Origin: Lapidilactobacillus bayanensis
GTDB taxonomy: Bacteria; Bacillota; Bacilli; Lactobacillales; Lactobacillaceae
Reading direction: 5' to 3'
Assembly (NCBI RefSeq): GCF_003946695.1
Contig: NZ_RHOX01000002.1
Location: 62,001-126,000 of the forward strand
Length of the DNA stretch: 64,000 nucleotides
Both the position numbers and the translations under genes were made by a program. Under the pieces are notes generated by a model, which did not search any database, was not told the DNA's origin, and saw only the letters and a program-made list of their open reading frames with translations. Below are positions 8,073-16,565 of the stretch, one piece after another. Numbering within the stretch: position 1 is the first letter of the stretch; each line of letters begins with the position of its first letter.

Positions 8073-9617
8073 ATGTCTGAAGAAACCGATAAAGTTTATA
8101 CAGATTATTTCTTTGATGAGCCCGCATATAACACGCACGATGGCGGCTACGTCCCGTTGGAACGGATGAAAGTTCCCGAACAACGTTTAAAGGTACCCCC
8201 ACTATTACAACCCGATCAAGAAACTGAAACGGATACTTATTATACGTTAATTGCTCAGGCTGGTGAAACACAACTTTTACCAGGTGAACCAACTAAAACT
8301 TGGGGTTATAATACTAGTCTACTAGGAAAAACACCCGTCTTTAAAAAGGGCAAACACATTCACATTACGCTAAAAAACGAGTTACCAGAATTAACGACAT
8401 TCCACTGGCATGGCTTAAATGTTTCTGGCCCAATTACTGATGGCGGTTGTCACGCCCCTGTTTATCCTGGCGAAACAAAACACATTGACTTCACTTTGGA
8501 TCAACCCGCAGCAACAACTTGGTTGCACGCTCATCCATGTCCATCAACCGCTGAACAAGTTTGGCATGGTTTAGCGGCCATGACAATTGTTCAGGATGAT
8601 GTTGAGGCTAAGTTACCCTTCCCACGTCATTACGGCGTCGATGACATTCCGCTAGTCTTACAGGATCGGCGCTTCCACGAACATAATCAATGGGATTATC
8701 GTGCTGATTATGATCCTGATGGCGTTCAAGGACCCACTGCTTTGATTGATGGTACCGTTAACCCTTACTTTGATGTCACCACGCAAAAGGTTCGCCTGCG
8801 AATTTTAGACGGCGCTAATCGGCGTGAATGGCGCTTGCACTTCAGTGATGATTTAGCTTTCACTCAAATTGGTTCCGACGGCGGTATTCTACCAGCACCC
8901 GTTAAGATGACAAAATTGATGCTAACTTGTGCGGAACGCGCGGAAATTATTGTTGATTTTGGCAATTATCATAACGGCGATGTGGTGACGTTATACTCCG
9001 ATGATGTTCCAATTGTACACTTTAGAATTGGCGACTATGAACCCGACAACACCGTTATTCCCGCTCATTTAGTTGATATTCCTAATCCTGAACCAACAAC
9101 TAATCTACCCATTAAAAAAGTGATTATGTCTGGTATGGATGAAGAAGTGATGTTGGATGGTAAGAAGTTCGACATGCAACGAATCGACGCCACACAAAAA
9201 ATCGGCGATGTCGCGATTTGGGAAATTCACAACACGAATGATATGGAAGGCGGGATGGTTCATCCATTCCACATGCACGGCTGTCAATTTTTAGTTTTGG
9301 CACGGAATGGACATGAACCTTATCCGAACGAACATGGTTTCAAAGATACCGTTGGCATTAACCCTGGCGAAACTGTTCGCATTAAAGTCTGGTTCACTCT
9401 TCCTGGTGTTTATATGTATCACTGCCACATTATTGAACACGAAGATGGTGGCATGATGGCCCAAATCGAGGCCTTTGATCCAGATCATCCGCAAACCTAC
9501 AAGTTAATGGACATGGATACATTAGCCAACGCCTTTGCTAAAGAACGTGGCATCGACGTCAAGGATTTATGGATGGCCGGAATGGACTCTTATGATAAAA
9601 TGGGCATGAAGATGTAA
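8073..9617 (+). CDS. Multicopper oxidase (three-cupredoxin, CueO/SufI/CotA-like)
   Basis: 514 residues from the second ATG. GAGGAGG (8059-8065) gives a 7-nt spacing to 8073 but only 1 nt to an upstream ATG at 8067, so 8073 is chosen. The copper-ligand motifs are all present: HWHG near residue 110, HAHPC near 155, HPFHMHG near 395 and YHCHIIEHEDGGMM near 450. Together these give one type 1 copper and a trinuclear cluster. No signal peptide is visible, so it is probably cytoplasmic. The family oxidises phenols, Cu(I), Fe(II) or bilirubin with reduction of O2 to water. The PerR-type box suggests a role in peroxide or metal stress. Confidence 0.92.
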   Translation: MSEETDKVYTDYFFDEPAYNTHDGGYVPLERMKVPEQRLKVPPLLQPDQETETDTYYTLIAQAGETQLLPGEPTKTWGYNTSLLGKTPVFKKGKHIHITLKNELPELTTFHWHGLNVSGPITDGGCHAPVYPGETKHIDFTLDQPAATTWLHAHPCPSTAEQVWHGLAAMTIVQDDVEAKLPFPRHYGVDDIPLVLQDRRFHEHNQWDYRADYDPDGVQGPTALIDGTVNPYFDVTTQKVRLRILDGANRREWRLHFSDDLAFTQIGSDGGILPAPVKMTKLMLTCAERAEIIVDFGNYHNGDVVTLYSDDVPIVHFRIGDYEPDNTVIPAHLVDIPNPEPTTNLPIKKVIMSGMDEEVMLDGKKFDMQRIDATQKIGDVAIWEIHNTNDMEGGMVHPFHMHGCQFLVLARNGHEPYPNEHGFKDTVGINPGETVRIKVWFTLPGVYMYHCHIIEHEDGGMMAQIEAFDPDHPQTYKLMDMDTLANAFAKERGIDVKDLWMAGMDSYDKMGMKM

Positions 9618-9879
9618 GCTTTCTTAAGTGCCTCTGATTTTGAAACGAGCTGTAAACAACTGGTCACAAATAGAATGGCATTCTTTACAAAATTGATTCA
9701 CCAGCTGTAAAAAAATCTCGGCAAAAGCCTAGTGGCATAATTTAAACAAACTATTCTAAAACAGCGGCTATTTGCGTCTAACTGAGAAAATATCGCTCAC
9801 TTTTAACACCGTTTGAATTTGTTTGACATAGCACTTGCAAATCATAAAAAATATCACGACAATGACGTCATCAGAAATA

Positions 9880-9937
9880 AAATAACCACTCTAAAGAACG
9901 CTAGTACCAATAGCTTTCTCGGAGTAGTTATTTTTTT
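9880..9937 (+). terminator. Terminator downstream of the multicopper oxidase
   Basis: AAATAACCACTC pairs with GAGTAGTTATTT (one mismatch), with an inner stem near 9895-9918, followed by seven T residues. It lies about 260 bp after the stop codon; 9618-9879 shows no gene. Confidence 0.7.
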
Positions 9938-9949
9938 ACGATTGCATAC

Positions 9950-10125
9950 AAAAAAGGTTGGAACAAAATGTTCCAACCTTTTCGCGTGATACTTAATCTA
10001 AGATTAAGCATTTAGGTTCTGCTCCACAACATTCCCTAAACATATCGACTCACAAATCCGGTGAGCTGCTAAAAGCAGTAGATATCCCACTCATCTCGTA
10101 AAACGAGGTATACGACTCATCGCAT
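9950..10125 (-). ncRNA. Candidate structured small RNA, about 175 nt
   Basis: On the minus strand an extended -10 (TGTTATAAT, 10132-10140) predicts a start near 10125. A perfect 13-bp terminator stem (9952-9964 with 9970-9982) with six U residues ends the transcript. Between them are hairpins at 10095-10107 (CTCGT/ACGAG), 10066-10078 (CTGCT/AGCAG), 10049-10065 (CTCAC/GTGAG), 10011-10040 (TTTAGG/CCTAAA) and the palindrome 9992-10008. The ends can close as GCG(A)UGA with UCACGC. There is no ORF. Neither a T-box nor any other RNA family is recognised. It could instead be a structured 3' region of the upstream thrE-like operon, although the promoter argues for its own transcript. Confidence 0.6.
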
Positions 10126-10147
10126 GAAGTTATTATAACACATCTAT

Positions 10148-10612
10148 TCACGGTTTAATAGAGGTTCGATATTGTCGAATTTTGGTCGTGATTTCACTGA
10201 ATAACGACGTCAACATAAACCCAACGGCAATTGCACCTGCAACCAACAACACCCTAAAGGTATAAATGGCCGCCTTACTAACACTGCCTAGTACCATTTC
10301 ATAAACAGCTTGATAAGCAGTCGCGCCTGGAACTAAGGGCACAATTCCAGGAATATTAAATAGGATTGCGGGCATTTTTTTCTTACGTGCAAAATAAAGG
10401 CCCATTAAACCTAACACCAACGAACCCATGACATTGGCGACCATGCGGCCACTGCCAATTCTATACAGGCTCCAAAAGGTCAGCCAACCCGCTAGCCCGC
10501 ACCAGCCGCACGCATTCAGCGCTCGACGTGGAATATTAATCATAATAGCAAAGGCAATCGTTCCTACATAACTGAACGTTGTTTGCACAATCAGTTCCAT
10601 CCAAATTGTCAT
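10148..10612 (-). CDS. Threonine/serine exporter, small membrane subunit (ThrE C-terminal half, DUF3815)
   Basis: 154 residues with four to five hydrophobic segments and the PGIVPLVPGATAYQ motif typical of the ThrE_2 domain. It follows the other half 8 bp after its stop codon, so the two are co-transcribed. In actinobacterial ThrE the halves are fused; here, as in many Firmicutes, they are separate. The role inferred from the family is export of threonine and serine, or of another small metabolite. Confidence 0.85.
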   Translation of the reverse strand: MTIWMELIVQTTFSYVGTIAFAIMINIPRRALNACGWCGLAGWLTFWSLYRIGSGRMVANVMGSLVLGLMGLYFARKKKMPAILFNIPGIVPLVPGATAYQAVYEMVLGSVSKAAIYTFRVLLVAGAIAVGFMLTSLFSEITTKIRQYRTSIKP

Positions 10613-10620
10613 AGTTTCAC

Positions 10621-11409
10621 CTAAAAGAAAATTCTAAACGCTAAGCCAATACCTGCACCAATCGCACACGCTGTCATTCCCGCCTCAAGCGCACGCAATG
10701 TTCCAGTCATTAGATGCCCGGCAAACATATCTCGCAACGCATTCGTAAGCGGAACCCCGGGAACTAGCGGCATAATGGCACCTATTAAAACATTATTAAT
10801 ATTTTGCCCAAGGTGCAATTGTACCGCCAAGTACGCAATAAAACCGACCAAAAATGCTGCTACTAATTCGCTCAAGAATTTAACTCGCGTCCAAATATTG
10901 ATGTAATAGTTAGCTAGAAACCCAAGGCCACCAATTACACCGCTAATAATCAGATCGTTCCAATCATAAACACCCGAAAACAAAATCATCATTGTCGAGC
11001 TGACCACAACCGAGGCCAAAAATTGTAACCATAACGGAAAAAGCGGCGTATTCTGATCAACATCTTCCAAAGCATCGTGTAACTCGCGTAGTGAAATTTG
11101 TTTTTCAGCGAACTTTCTTGATAATGTATTCACTCGCTGCACTTTTTCTAAGTTAATGGTACGCGAATTGATCTGCCGCAATTCAGAAACGGCTGAACCT
11201 TTAACACTAAAGAATAGTCCTGTCGGTGTTGTGTAAATCACACTATTTTCAACACCCGCGTTATGAGCGATGCGCGTAATTGTATCTTCAACCCGATACA
11301 TTTCCGAACCGCTCTCAATCATAATTCGTCCAGCTAACAAGCACGTGTCAATCACTAACTGAATCCGCTCCGACGCCATTTCTGCTACAATCGTTTGCGC
11401 ATCTCTCAC
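10621..11409 (-). CDS. Threonine/serine exporter, large subunit (ThrE N-terminal half, DUF1212)
   Basis: 262 residues. A soluble N-terminal stretch of about 120 residues carries the DUF1212 signature (LLAGRIMIESGSEMYRVED), followed by five membrane segments with MPLVPGVPLTNALRD. The start is GTG at 11409, preceded by a GGGGG tract. It is the first gene of a two-gene operon with the small subunit. The exporter complex sits in the cytoplasmic membrane. Confidence 0.87.
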   Translation of the reverse strand: MRDAQTIVAEMASERIQLVIDTCLLAGRIMIESGSEMYRVEDTITRIAHNAGVENSVIYTTPTGLFFSVKGSAVSELRQINSRTINLEKVQRVNTLSRKFAEKQISLRELHDALEDVDQNTPLFPLWLQFLASVVVSSTMMILFSGVYDWNDLIISGVIGGLGFLANYYINIWTRVKFLSELVAAFLVGFIAYLAVQLHLGQNINNVLIGAIMPLVPGVPLTNALRDMFAGHLMTGTLRALEAGMTACAIGAGIGLAFRIFF

Positions 11410-11515
11410 CGCATAACCCCCGTTTCACCTAGCACCAATTCAACAACCTTCTAGTCACTGAGCTGGCAATAATATTCTAACTCAAAGTGTAACAAAAAAA
11501 ATCGCATTTGTGCGG

Positions 11516-11552
11516 ATAAAAAAGACCACAGTAAAATATTTTTACTGTGGTC
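11516..11552 (-). terminator. Leftward terminator
   Basis: GACCACAGTAAA (11524-11535) pairs with TTTACTGTGGTC (11541-11552). On the minus strand it is followed by TTTTTTA. No gene ends just to its right except alsD, 780 bp away beyond the repeats, so it may end readthrough from alsSD and the repeat block. Confidence 0.75.
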
Positions 11553-11636
11553 ACTAAATAAATCGATTAACATTTCTTTGATGATAAAACTGATTGGTTT
11601 TCAATACGGTCCTTATTAATCTGATCAAATCCGAAA

Positions 11637-11737
11637 ATTGCTATGTCGCGGTTCTTCATGCCTGCGGGAAATGCGCTGGTGGAACGCTGCGAGCTTGGTT
11701 TGAGCCAAATAAAATTTAATTCGTCTTAATTGTGGAC
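11637..11737 (-). repeat. Dispersed structured repeat, partial copy C
   Basis: About 100 bp nearly identical to the end of copy B (11758-11860) and in the same orientation, giving a tandem arrangement with a period near 120 bp. It has TGCCTGCGGGAAATGCGCTG and the GGTTTGAGCC arm, but the inner hairpin is degraded. Confidence 0.8.
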
Positions 11738-11751
11738 TTTGCTATAAGTAC

Positions 11752-12045
11752 TAAGTCCTAAAATTGCTATGTCGCGATTCTTCGTGCCTGCGGGAAATGC
11801 GCTGGTGGAACGCTGCGAGCTTGGTTTGAGCCGAATTAAGCCCAATTCGTCTCAAACTCAAGCTTTCTTGTAAATGGTAAACCATTAACAAGAATTCCGC
11901 GGCTGACCGCGATTTCCCTCCGGCACTGACTAAAAAGATATAGTGGTGTGATTTAACTTCAAGTTTGTACTTCTCAAAATCAGAAGCAGTCCAACCACAC
12001 GTCAATTCAGCGCTTACGCAAAGGTTGTCATCTTGCTTGTCTAAT
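11752..12045 (-). repeat. Dispersed structured repeat, copy B
   Basis: Reverse-complement match to copy A at 7668-7940. It carries the perfect stem GTTTGAG (11824-11830) with CTCAAAC (11851-11857) and the inner stem CGAATT (11832-11837) with AATTCG (11844-11849). The minus strand has a long ORF across it, but conservation with copy A is at nucleotide level. Confidence 0.8.
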
Positions 12046-12250
12046 GGCGGCAAATAAATACCGCTCAGTAGTGACATTAATGTTAGCAATTTATTGCTTA
12101 CATTAAGGCTCGTATTTGAGACGATTTGCCTTTCAATCGGCTCAAATCGATGCCCACTACGTTCCAGCGACAAGTATTTATTTGCCGCCACGGTACTCAC
12201 CACATTCCATAAGCAACCTTTGCGCAAGCGCGAAGAACCACAACCTAACA
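12008..12250. repeat. Inverted arrangement including diverged repeat copy D
   Basis: The left arm pieces 12008-12027 and 12045-12060 are inverted relative to 12214-12232 and 12175-12190 (TATTTATTTGCCGCCA). Inside lies a diverged copy D in plus orientation: ATTTGAG (12114-12120) with CTCAAAT (12141-12147) and CGATT with AATCG. The outer stem differs from copies A and B but keeps pairing. Confidence 0.7.
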
Positions 12251-12330
12251 GTTCTAATTATCACTATCTCAAGATCGCGTTAGCAAAAAACAGCGCCACA
12301 AAACAATGACATCATTCAAAAATCTAATCG

Positions 12331-13044
12331 TTATTTCTCCGCTTGTTCAATATCGTTAGCAATGTTATCGGCCGCAAAATCATGTGCCATAAATTCTGGG
12401 TCATCAAGTGGGAAATGCTGTTCTAAGGTCGTAAAAGCCTGCACCTGCACTTCTGCGTCATTAATCGTATAATCTAACACATGCCCACCAAAACCGTAAC
12501 CAGCGGCTAAAAAATGGCTATGATAACCGCCGACTGCCACACCATTAAATAGTTGCGGCGCATAATAACTAATTAATGTACCTTCAATATCTTCAGCATT
12601 AAAAATCTTTTGTGCTTTAGCAGTTGCTAATAAAGTTGGATAGGGTGATTCTGACTTAGCAACTGCTCGCGTTTGTATCTTTTTAAAACGGCCACTCACT
12701 TTAACAGCAAAAAAAATATTTTGATAATGTGTTGCCGCCAAAATTTGTGTTTCCAGTTGCTTGCCAGCTAAATGATTCACGGCAAATAAAGACTTGAAGT
12801 CCGCAAAATGTGCATTAGCAAATGGTACTGTAAAGTTTGCAGATACAGCCTTAACTTCGCCAGTACTTCGCACCTGATAAGGTTGTCCATCAAGAATAAT
12901 TAATTCACCATCTAACCCTTCGCCAGTGCCAATACCAGTATCACCATGTTGCAGCAGTTCACTCATCTTCAACGTTCCTTTTAATAGTCCGGGAACTAAA
13001 GTTGCTAAGGTACTGTGCTGATATAACGTTTTTTTATCGATCAA
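12331..13044 (-). CDS. alsD: Alpha-acetolactate decarboxylase
   Basis: 237 residues, the usual family length. The zinc ligands appear as GGYHSHF and GGHVLDY near residues 175-195. It converts alpha-acetolactate to acetoin in the cytoplasm, removing the product of AlsS encoded 23 bp upstream on the same strand. The pair forms the acetoin/diacetyl branch that consumes surplus pyruvate and protects from acid. It shares the MarR-flanked promoter of alsS. Confidence 0.95.
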   Translation of the reverse strand: MIDKKTLYQHSTLATLVPGLLKGTLKMSELLQHGDTGIGTGEGLDGELIILDGQPYQVRSTGEVKAVSANFTVPFANAHFADFKSLFAVNHLAGKQLETQILAATHYQNIFFAVKVSGRFKKIQTRAVAKSESPYPTLLATAKAQKIFNAEDIEGTLISYYAPQLFNGVAVGGYHSHFLAAGYGFGGHVLDYTINDAEVQVQAFTTLEQHFPLDDPEFMAHDFAADNIANDIEQAEK

Positions 13045-13067
13045 AATTGTCGCTCCTTAACTTAACC

Positions 13068-14747
13068 CTAGTTAAATTTATCGGGTAACATTTCCTTCGC
13101 TAATACAGCATTATCCGCGTAATCAACCGGAATATCGACAACAACCGGGCCTTCCGTGGCAAACGCTTGATCCAAGACAGCGCCTAATGAATGATCACGA
13201 TCAACACGCAGCCCAGTAGCACCGAAACTCTCCGCATACTTGGCAAAATCAACTGGCCCAAATTTCACGCCAGATTCACGACCATACTTGGTCCGCTCTT
13301 GGAAACGAACCATGTCATAATAACCATCATTCCAAATTAATTGCACAATATTTAAATGTTCCCGAACAGCCGTCTCTAATTCTTGACCAGAGAAAAGAAA
13401 ACCACCATCGCCAGAAACAGAGACGATTTGTGTATTAGGACGAACTAAAGCTGCCGAAATCGCCCAAGGTAAAGCAACCCCTAATGTTTGCATCCCATTG
13501 CTAAATAACAAATGACGTGGTTCATAACTACGAAAATGACACGCCATCCAAATGTAATGACTACCAACATCAACAGTTACCGTCATCGAATCATCAACAC
13601 GTTGTTGCAATTCTTGAACAATACTTAGTGGATGAACTAAATCTGGATTTTCTGTAGCAGGTGGTACGTCACGCTTCTCTAGCTTATGACGTAAGCCGTT
13701 TAAATATTGATTCGTCTCTGGAGATAACGTGAAGCCCAAAGCAAACGCATTGCTAACAGCCTCTAAAGAAGTCGCAATATTACCTTGTAAAATTAAATCA
13801 GGTTGATAATCGGCAGTTAACTCTGGTAAAACACTGTCCAAGTTAATCACTTGTCCTTGACGATCATGATTCCAATTACGAGCTTCATATTCAATCGGAT
13901 CATAACCAATCGCAATCACTAAATCACTCTGCTTCAAAAGTAAATCGCCTGGTTGATTGCGGAATAAGCCAACTCGACCGAAATAGGAATCTTCCAAATC
14001 GTGTGCAATAATTCCGGCACTTTGATATGTTTCAACAACTGGTAACGGAATTTTCTTCAAAAAGTGACGAATTCCAGCAGCTGTTTCATCATCAGAAGCC
14101 CGCATTCCCGCCAAAATTACTGGCAATTTAGCTGAACGAATGGCATCTGCTAGTTGCTTCAAATCAGTTGGGTCAGGCACACCTTGATGAACTGGTTTGG
14201 GTGCTTTCATGACTGGTCGAGTAACAGAATCACTCAAGACGTTTTGCGGTACCGAAAGGAAAGTAGCGCCTTTTTTTGCTTGCATCGAAATTTGATAAGC
14301 GTTGGAAAAAGCTTCAGATAAATTATTTGCATCTTGAATTTCAGCGGTAAATTTAGTTGTGGGTGCCATTAAAGCTGTATTAGCAATACTCTGATGAGTT
14401 AACCGTGCTAAATCATCACGCTTAACCTGACCACCAATGGCAACAATGGGATCGTTTTCTGCTGTGGCAGTAACTAGGCCAGTCGTTAAATTCGTTACGC
14501 CGGGGCCAGAAGTTACGGCGACAATTCCTGGTTTGCCAGTTAAGCGACCAATACCACTGGCCATAAAAGCGGCATTTTGTTCGTGCCGAACAATGATTAA
14601 CCGTGGTGCTTTTGGATCATCACTATATTGAAGATCATCAAATAATTGATCAACTTTAGCCCCAGGAATGCCAAACACGTATTTAACATCGTGATTGATT
14701 AGTGATTGTGTAATGGCCTTAGCACCGTTCATTTTACTTTTAGTCAT
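13068..14747 (-). CDS. alsS: Catabolic alpha-acetolactate synthase
   Basis: 559 residues from the ATG at 14747, which follows GGGGGA by 7 nt. A TTG five codons upstream is possible but lacks its own ribosome site. The three-domain thiamine-diphosphate enzyme layout is visible: the pyrimidine-binding domain with VRHEQNAAFMA near residue 50, the central domain, and the ThDP motif from GDGGFLFSGQE to WNDGYYDM near 440-475. The product is acetolactate from two pyruvates. With alsD downstream and no regulatory subunit, it is the catabolic, not the branched-chain biosynthetic, enzyme. Confidence 0.95.
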   Translation of the reverse strand: MTKSKMNGAKAITQSLINHDVKYVFGIPGAKVDQLFDDLQYSDDPKAPRLIIVRHEQNAAFMASGIGRLTGKPGIVAVTSGPGVTNLTTGLVTATAENDPIVAIGGQVKRDDLARLTHQSIANTALMAPTTKFTAEIQDANNLSEAFSNAYQISMQAKKGATFLSVPQNVLSDSVTRPVMKAPKPVHQGVPDPTDLKQLADAIRSAKLPVILAGMRASDDETAAGIRHFLKKIPLPVVETYQSAGIIAHDLEDSYFGRVGLFRNQPGDLLLKQSDLVIAIGYDPIEYEARNWNHDRQGQVINLDSVLPELTADYQPDLILQGNIATSLEAVSNAFALGFTLSPETNQYLNGLRHKLEKRDVPPATENPDLVHPLSIVQELQQRVDDSMTVTVDVGSHYIWMACHFRSYEPRHLLFSNGMQTLGVALPWAISAALVRPNTQIVSVSGDGGFLFSGQELETAVREHLNIVQLIWNDGYYDMVRFQERTKYGRESGVKFGPVDFAKYAESFGATGLRVDRDHSLGAVLDQAFATEGPVVVDIPVDYADNAVLAKEMLPDKFN

Positions 14748-14803
14748 AAAAAAATCCCCCAAATCAAAAAACAGGTTAGTTAGTTTTTGTATGTTGCATT
14801 ATC

Positions 14804-14876
14804 ATGTTGAATTGTCAACTAAAATAGAATATCGCGAGTATGTTGAATTGTCAACTAAGATACGTTACGCTATTCT
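14804..14876. promoter_or_regulatory. Divergent alsS / marR promoters with two identical operators
   Basis: The 19-bp unit ATGTTGAATTGTCAACTAA occurs at 14804-14822 and 14840-14858, 36 bp apart, each with a TTGA-N4-TCAA dyad. The alsS promoter (minus) is TTGACA (14849-14854), 17 bp, TATTCT (14826-14831). The rightward promoter is TTGTCA (14848-14853), 17 bp, TATTCT (14871-14876). The second operator covers both -35 boxes, and the first lies just downstream of the alsS -10. Confidence 0.85.
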
Positions 14877-14932
14877 ATAGTTAATTCGTGGAATCGCAAA
14901 ATAAACTGGCACTACTTTTTGGAGGCATTTAT

Positions 14933-15370
14933 ATGGACAGTCTAGGCAATCTTGCTCAGGATATTTCAATCTTACATCGCCAATATTATAAAGACACAGG
15001 GAGCTTGTTTAAAGAATTAAGTTTAAATCCAACTGCTACCTGCATTTTATTAACAGTTAATGATCATCCTAATATTAACCAACAGGAAATTTCCGAACGT
15101 CTCGTGATCGATAAAAGCTTAACTGCCCGCGAGATCGATCGAATACAAAAATTAAACTATTTAAGCAAAGGTAGTGGCAAAGGCAAGTCCGTTACGATTA
15201 ATCTGACTGATTTGGGCCGCAGTCTCATCCCACAACTACGTCATATTCGTGAACAATGGTGGGCAGATAAGTTTGCTGAAACCGGCATTAACCCTGATAG
15301 TCCTTTAATGAGCAGCATTCGAACTGTTGTTGAACAAATTACTGGCTACAATAATAATGCTAAGAAATAA
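14933..15370 (+). CDS. MarR family transcriptional regulator, likely controlling alsSD
   Basis: 145 residues from ATG 14933, chosen because GGAGG lies 7 nt upstream; an upstream GTG at 14888 lacks a ribosome site. A winged helix-turn-helix is visible (NINQQEISERLVIDKSLTAR, residues about 48-67) with a wing near 80-95 and dimerising helices at both ends. It is divergent from alsS with two identical dyad operators between. The bacillus regulator of this pathway is the LysR-type AlsR, so a MarR protein here is a different solution. The ligand is unknown. Confidence 0.88.
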   Translation: MDSLGNLAQDISILHRQYYKDTGSLFKELSLNPTATCILLTVNDHPNINQQEISERLVIDKSLTAREIDRIQKLNYLSKGSGKGKSVTINLTDLGRSLIPQLRHIREQWWADKFAETGINPDSPLMSSIRTVVEQITGYNNNAKK

Positions 15371-15469
15371 TTGTTGTATCGCACGAACTTCAGACCACTA
15401 AGCTTGCTGCCATTCAATTTCGTGGTAAAATTAATTAATAATTTTTAATTTAGCAAGGAGTCTTACATC

Positions 15470-16465
15470 TTGGAACTGTCCCCATACTGGCAGCAAATTG
15501 CAGACAAAACTCATCAAGAACAGCGATCATTCTTAAGTCTAGCCCCTATGGAAGCTGTCACTAACGCTGTTTTTCGTCAGGTCGTTGAAGCTGCAGCTGC
15601 ACCCGACGTTATTAATACTGAATTCGTTAACGCGTTAAGCGTAACCCACCCACTGGCTAAATTCTCTGCACAAGGTCGGCTCTACATTTCTGATCAAGAA
15701 AAATTGAAACCAGTGATTCAACTTTGGGGTAATCAAGCTGAAGCCTTTCGCAAGGCAGCCTTTGCTGTTAAGGAACGCGGTTACCAGGCCATTGACATTA
15801 ATATGGGCTGTCCAGACGCTACGGTCATCAAAAACCATGGTGGTAGTGATTTAATTCGTCATCCGGACGATGCTGCTGCAGTCATCGCCGCCACTAAAGA
15901 GGCCGGCTTACCTGTTAGTGTTAAAACTCGTCTTGGTTATAGTGAAACAAGTGAATTTGCAGACTGGATTCCTTTTTTGCTACACCAAGAAATTCAAGTA
16001 CTTACTGTTCATGTTCGAACCCGACAAGAAATGAGCAAGGTCCCCGCACATTATGAATTGATTGATGAATTAGTAAAAATGCGCGATGAGTTTGCTCCTA
16101 ATACATTGCTGGCAATTAATGGCGATGTCAGTGATCGTGACGCCGCTAATCAGTTAGCCGCTGAACATCCTGGTGTTGACGGCGTTATGATTGGCCGCGG
16201 TATTTTCAATAATCCATTTGCTTTTGAAGAACATCCTCATCAACATACTACTGCCGAGTTGATTGATCTATTACGATTACAATTAGATTTATTCGATGAC
16301 TTCGCTACACGCTATGATTCACCAAGGTTCCCATCGTTGAAACGTTTCTTTAAGATCTATGTGAAACGAATTCCTCATTCAGCTGATTTGCGGGCGCAAT
16401 TAATGGATGCAAAATCGACCGACGATGTTCGGTATCTTTTAAATCAGAGCGAAATTCTCAAATAA
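15470..16465 (+). CDS. tRNA-dihydrouridine synthase
   Basis: 331 residues. An FMN-binding TIM barrel spans about residues 15-250: LAPMEAVTN near residue 25, the catalytic-cysteine motif NMGCPDA near 110, VKTRLGY near 150 and GVMIGRGIFNNP near 240. A helical tRNA-binding domain follows. It reduces uridines in the tRNA D-loop with NADPH. The start is TTG at 15470, nine nt after AAGGAG. Which Dus class it belongs to cannot be fixed here. Confidence 0.9.
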   Translation: MELSPYWQQIADKTHQEQRSFLSLAPMEAVTNAVFRQVVEAAAAPDVINTEFVNALSVTHPLAKFSAQGRLYISDQEKLKPVIQLWGNQAEAFRKAAFAVKERGYQAIDINMGCPDATVIKNHGGSDLIRHPDDAAAVIAATKEAGLPVSVKTRLGYSETSEFADWIPFLLHQEIQVLTVHVRTRQEMSKVPAHYELIDELVKMRDEFAPNTLLAINGDVSDRDAANQLAAEHPGVDGVMIGRGIFNNPFAFEEHPHQHTTAELIDLLRLQLDLFDDFATRYDSPRFPSLKRFFKIYVKRIPHSADLRAQLMDAKSTDDVRYLLNQSEILK

Positions 16466-16495
16466 CAATCTGCTAAAATACAAAGAACCAAAAAT

Positions 16496-16534
16496 AAAGG
16501 GGCTAAATCCAAAAAATGGATTTAGCCCCTTTAC
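16496..16534. terminator. Bidirectional terminator between dus and pepN
   Basis: AAAGGGGCTAAATCC (16496-16510) pairs perfectly with 16518-16532, giving a 15-bp stem with flanking A and T runs between convergent genes. Confidence 0.9.
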
Positions 16535-16565
16535 TGTGAACTGTTGCAGTACTTTATAAATAACT

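Noticed and set aside
9950-10125. T-box or known riboswitch in the structured gap
   Set aside because: No T-box bulge sequence and no downstream gene in the right orientation, so only an unassigned RNA is claimed.
11751-12227. 158-codon minus-strand open frame across repeat copies
   Set aside because: It spans junctions between repeat units, has no ribosome site and no known domain; nucleotide-level structure explains the conservation better.
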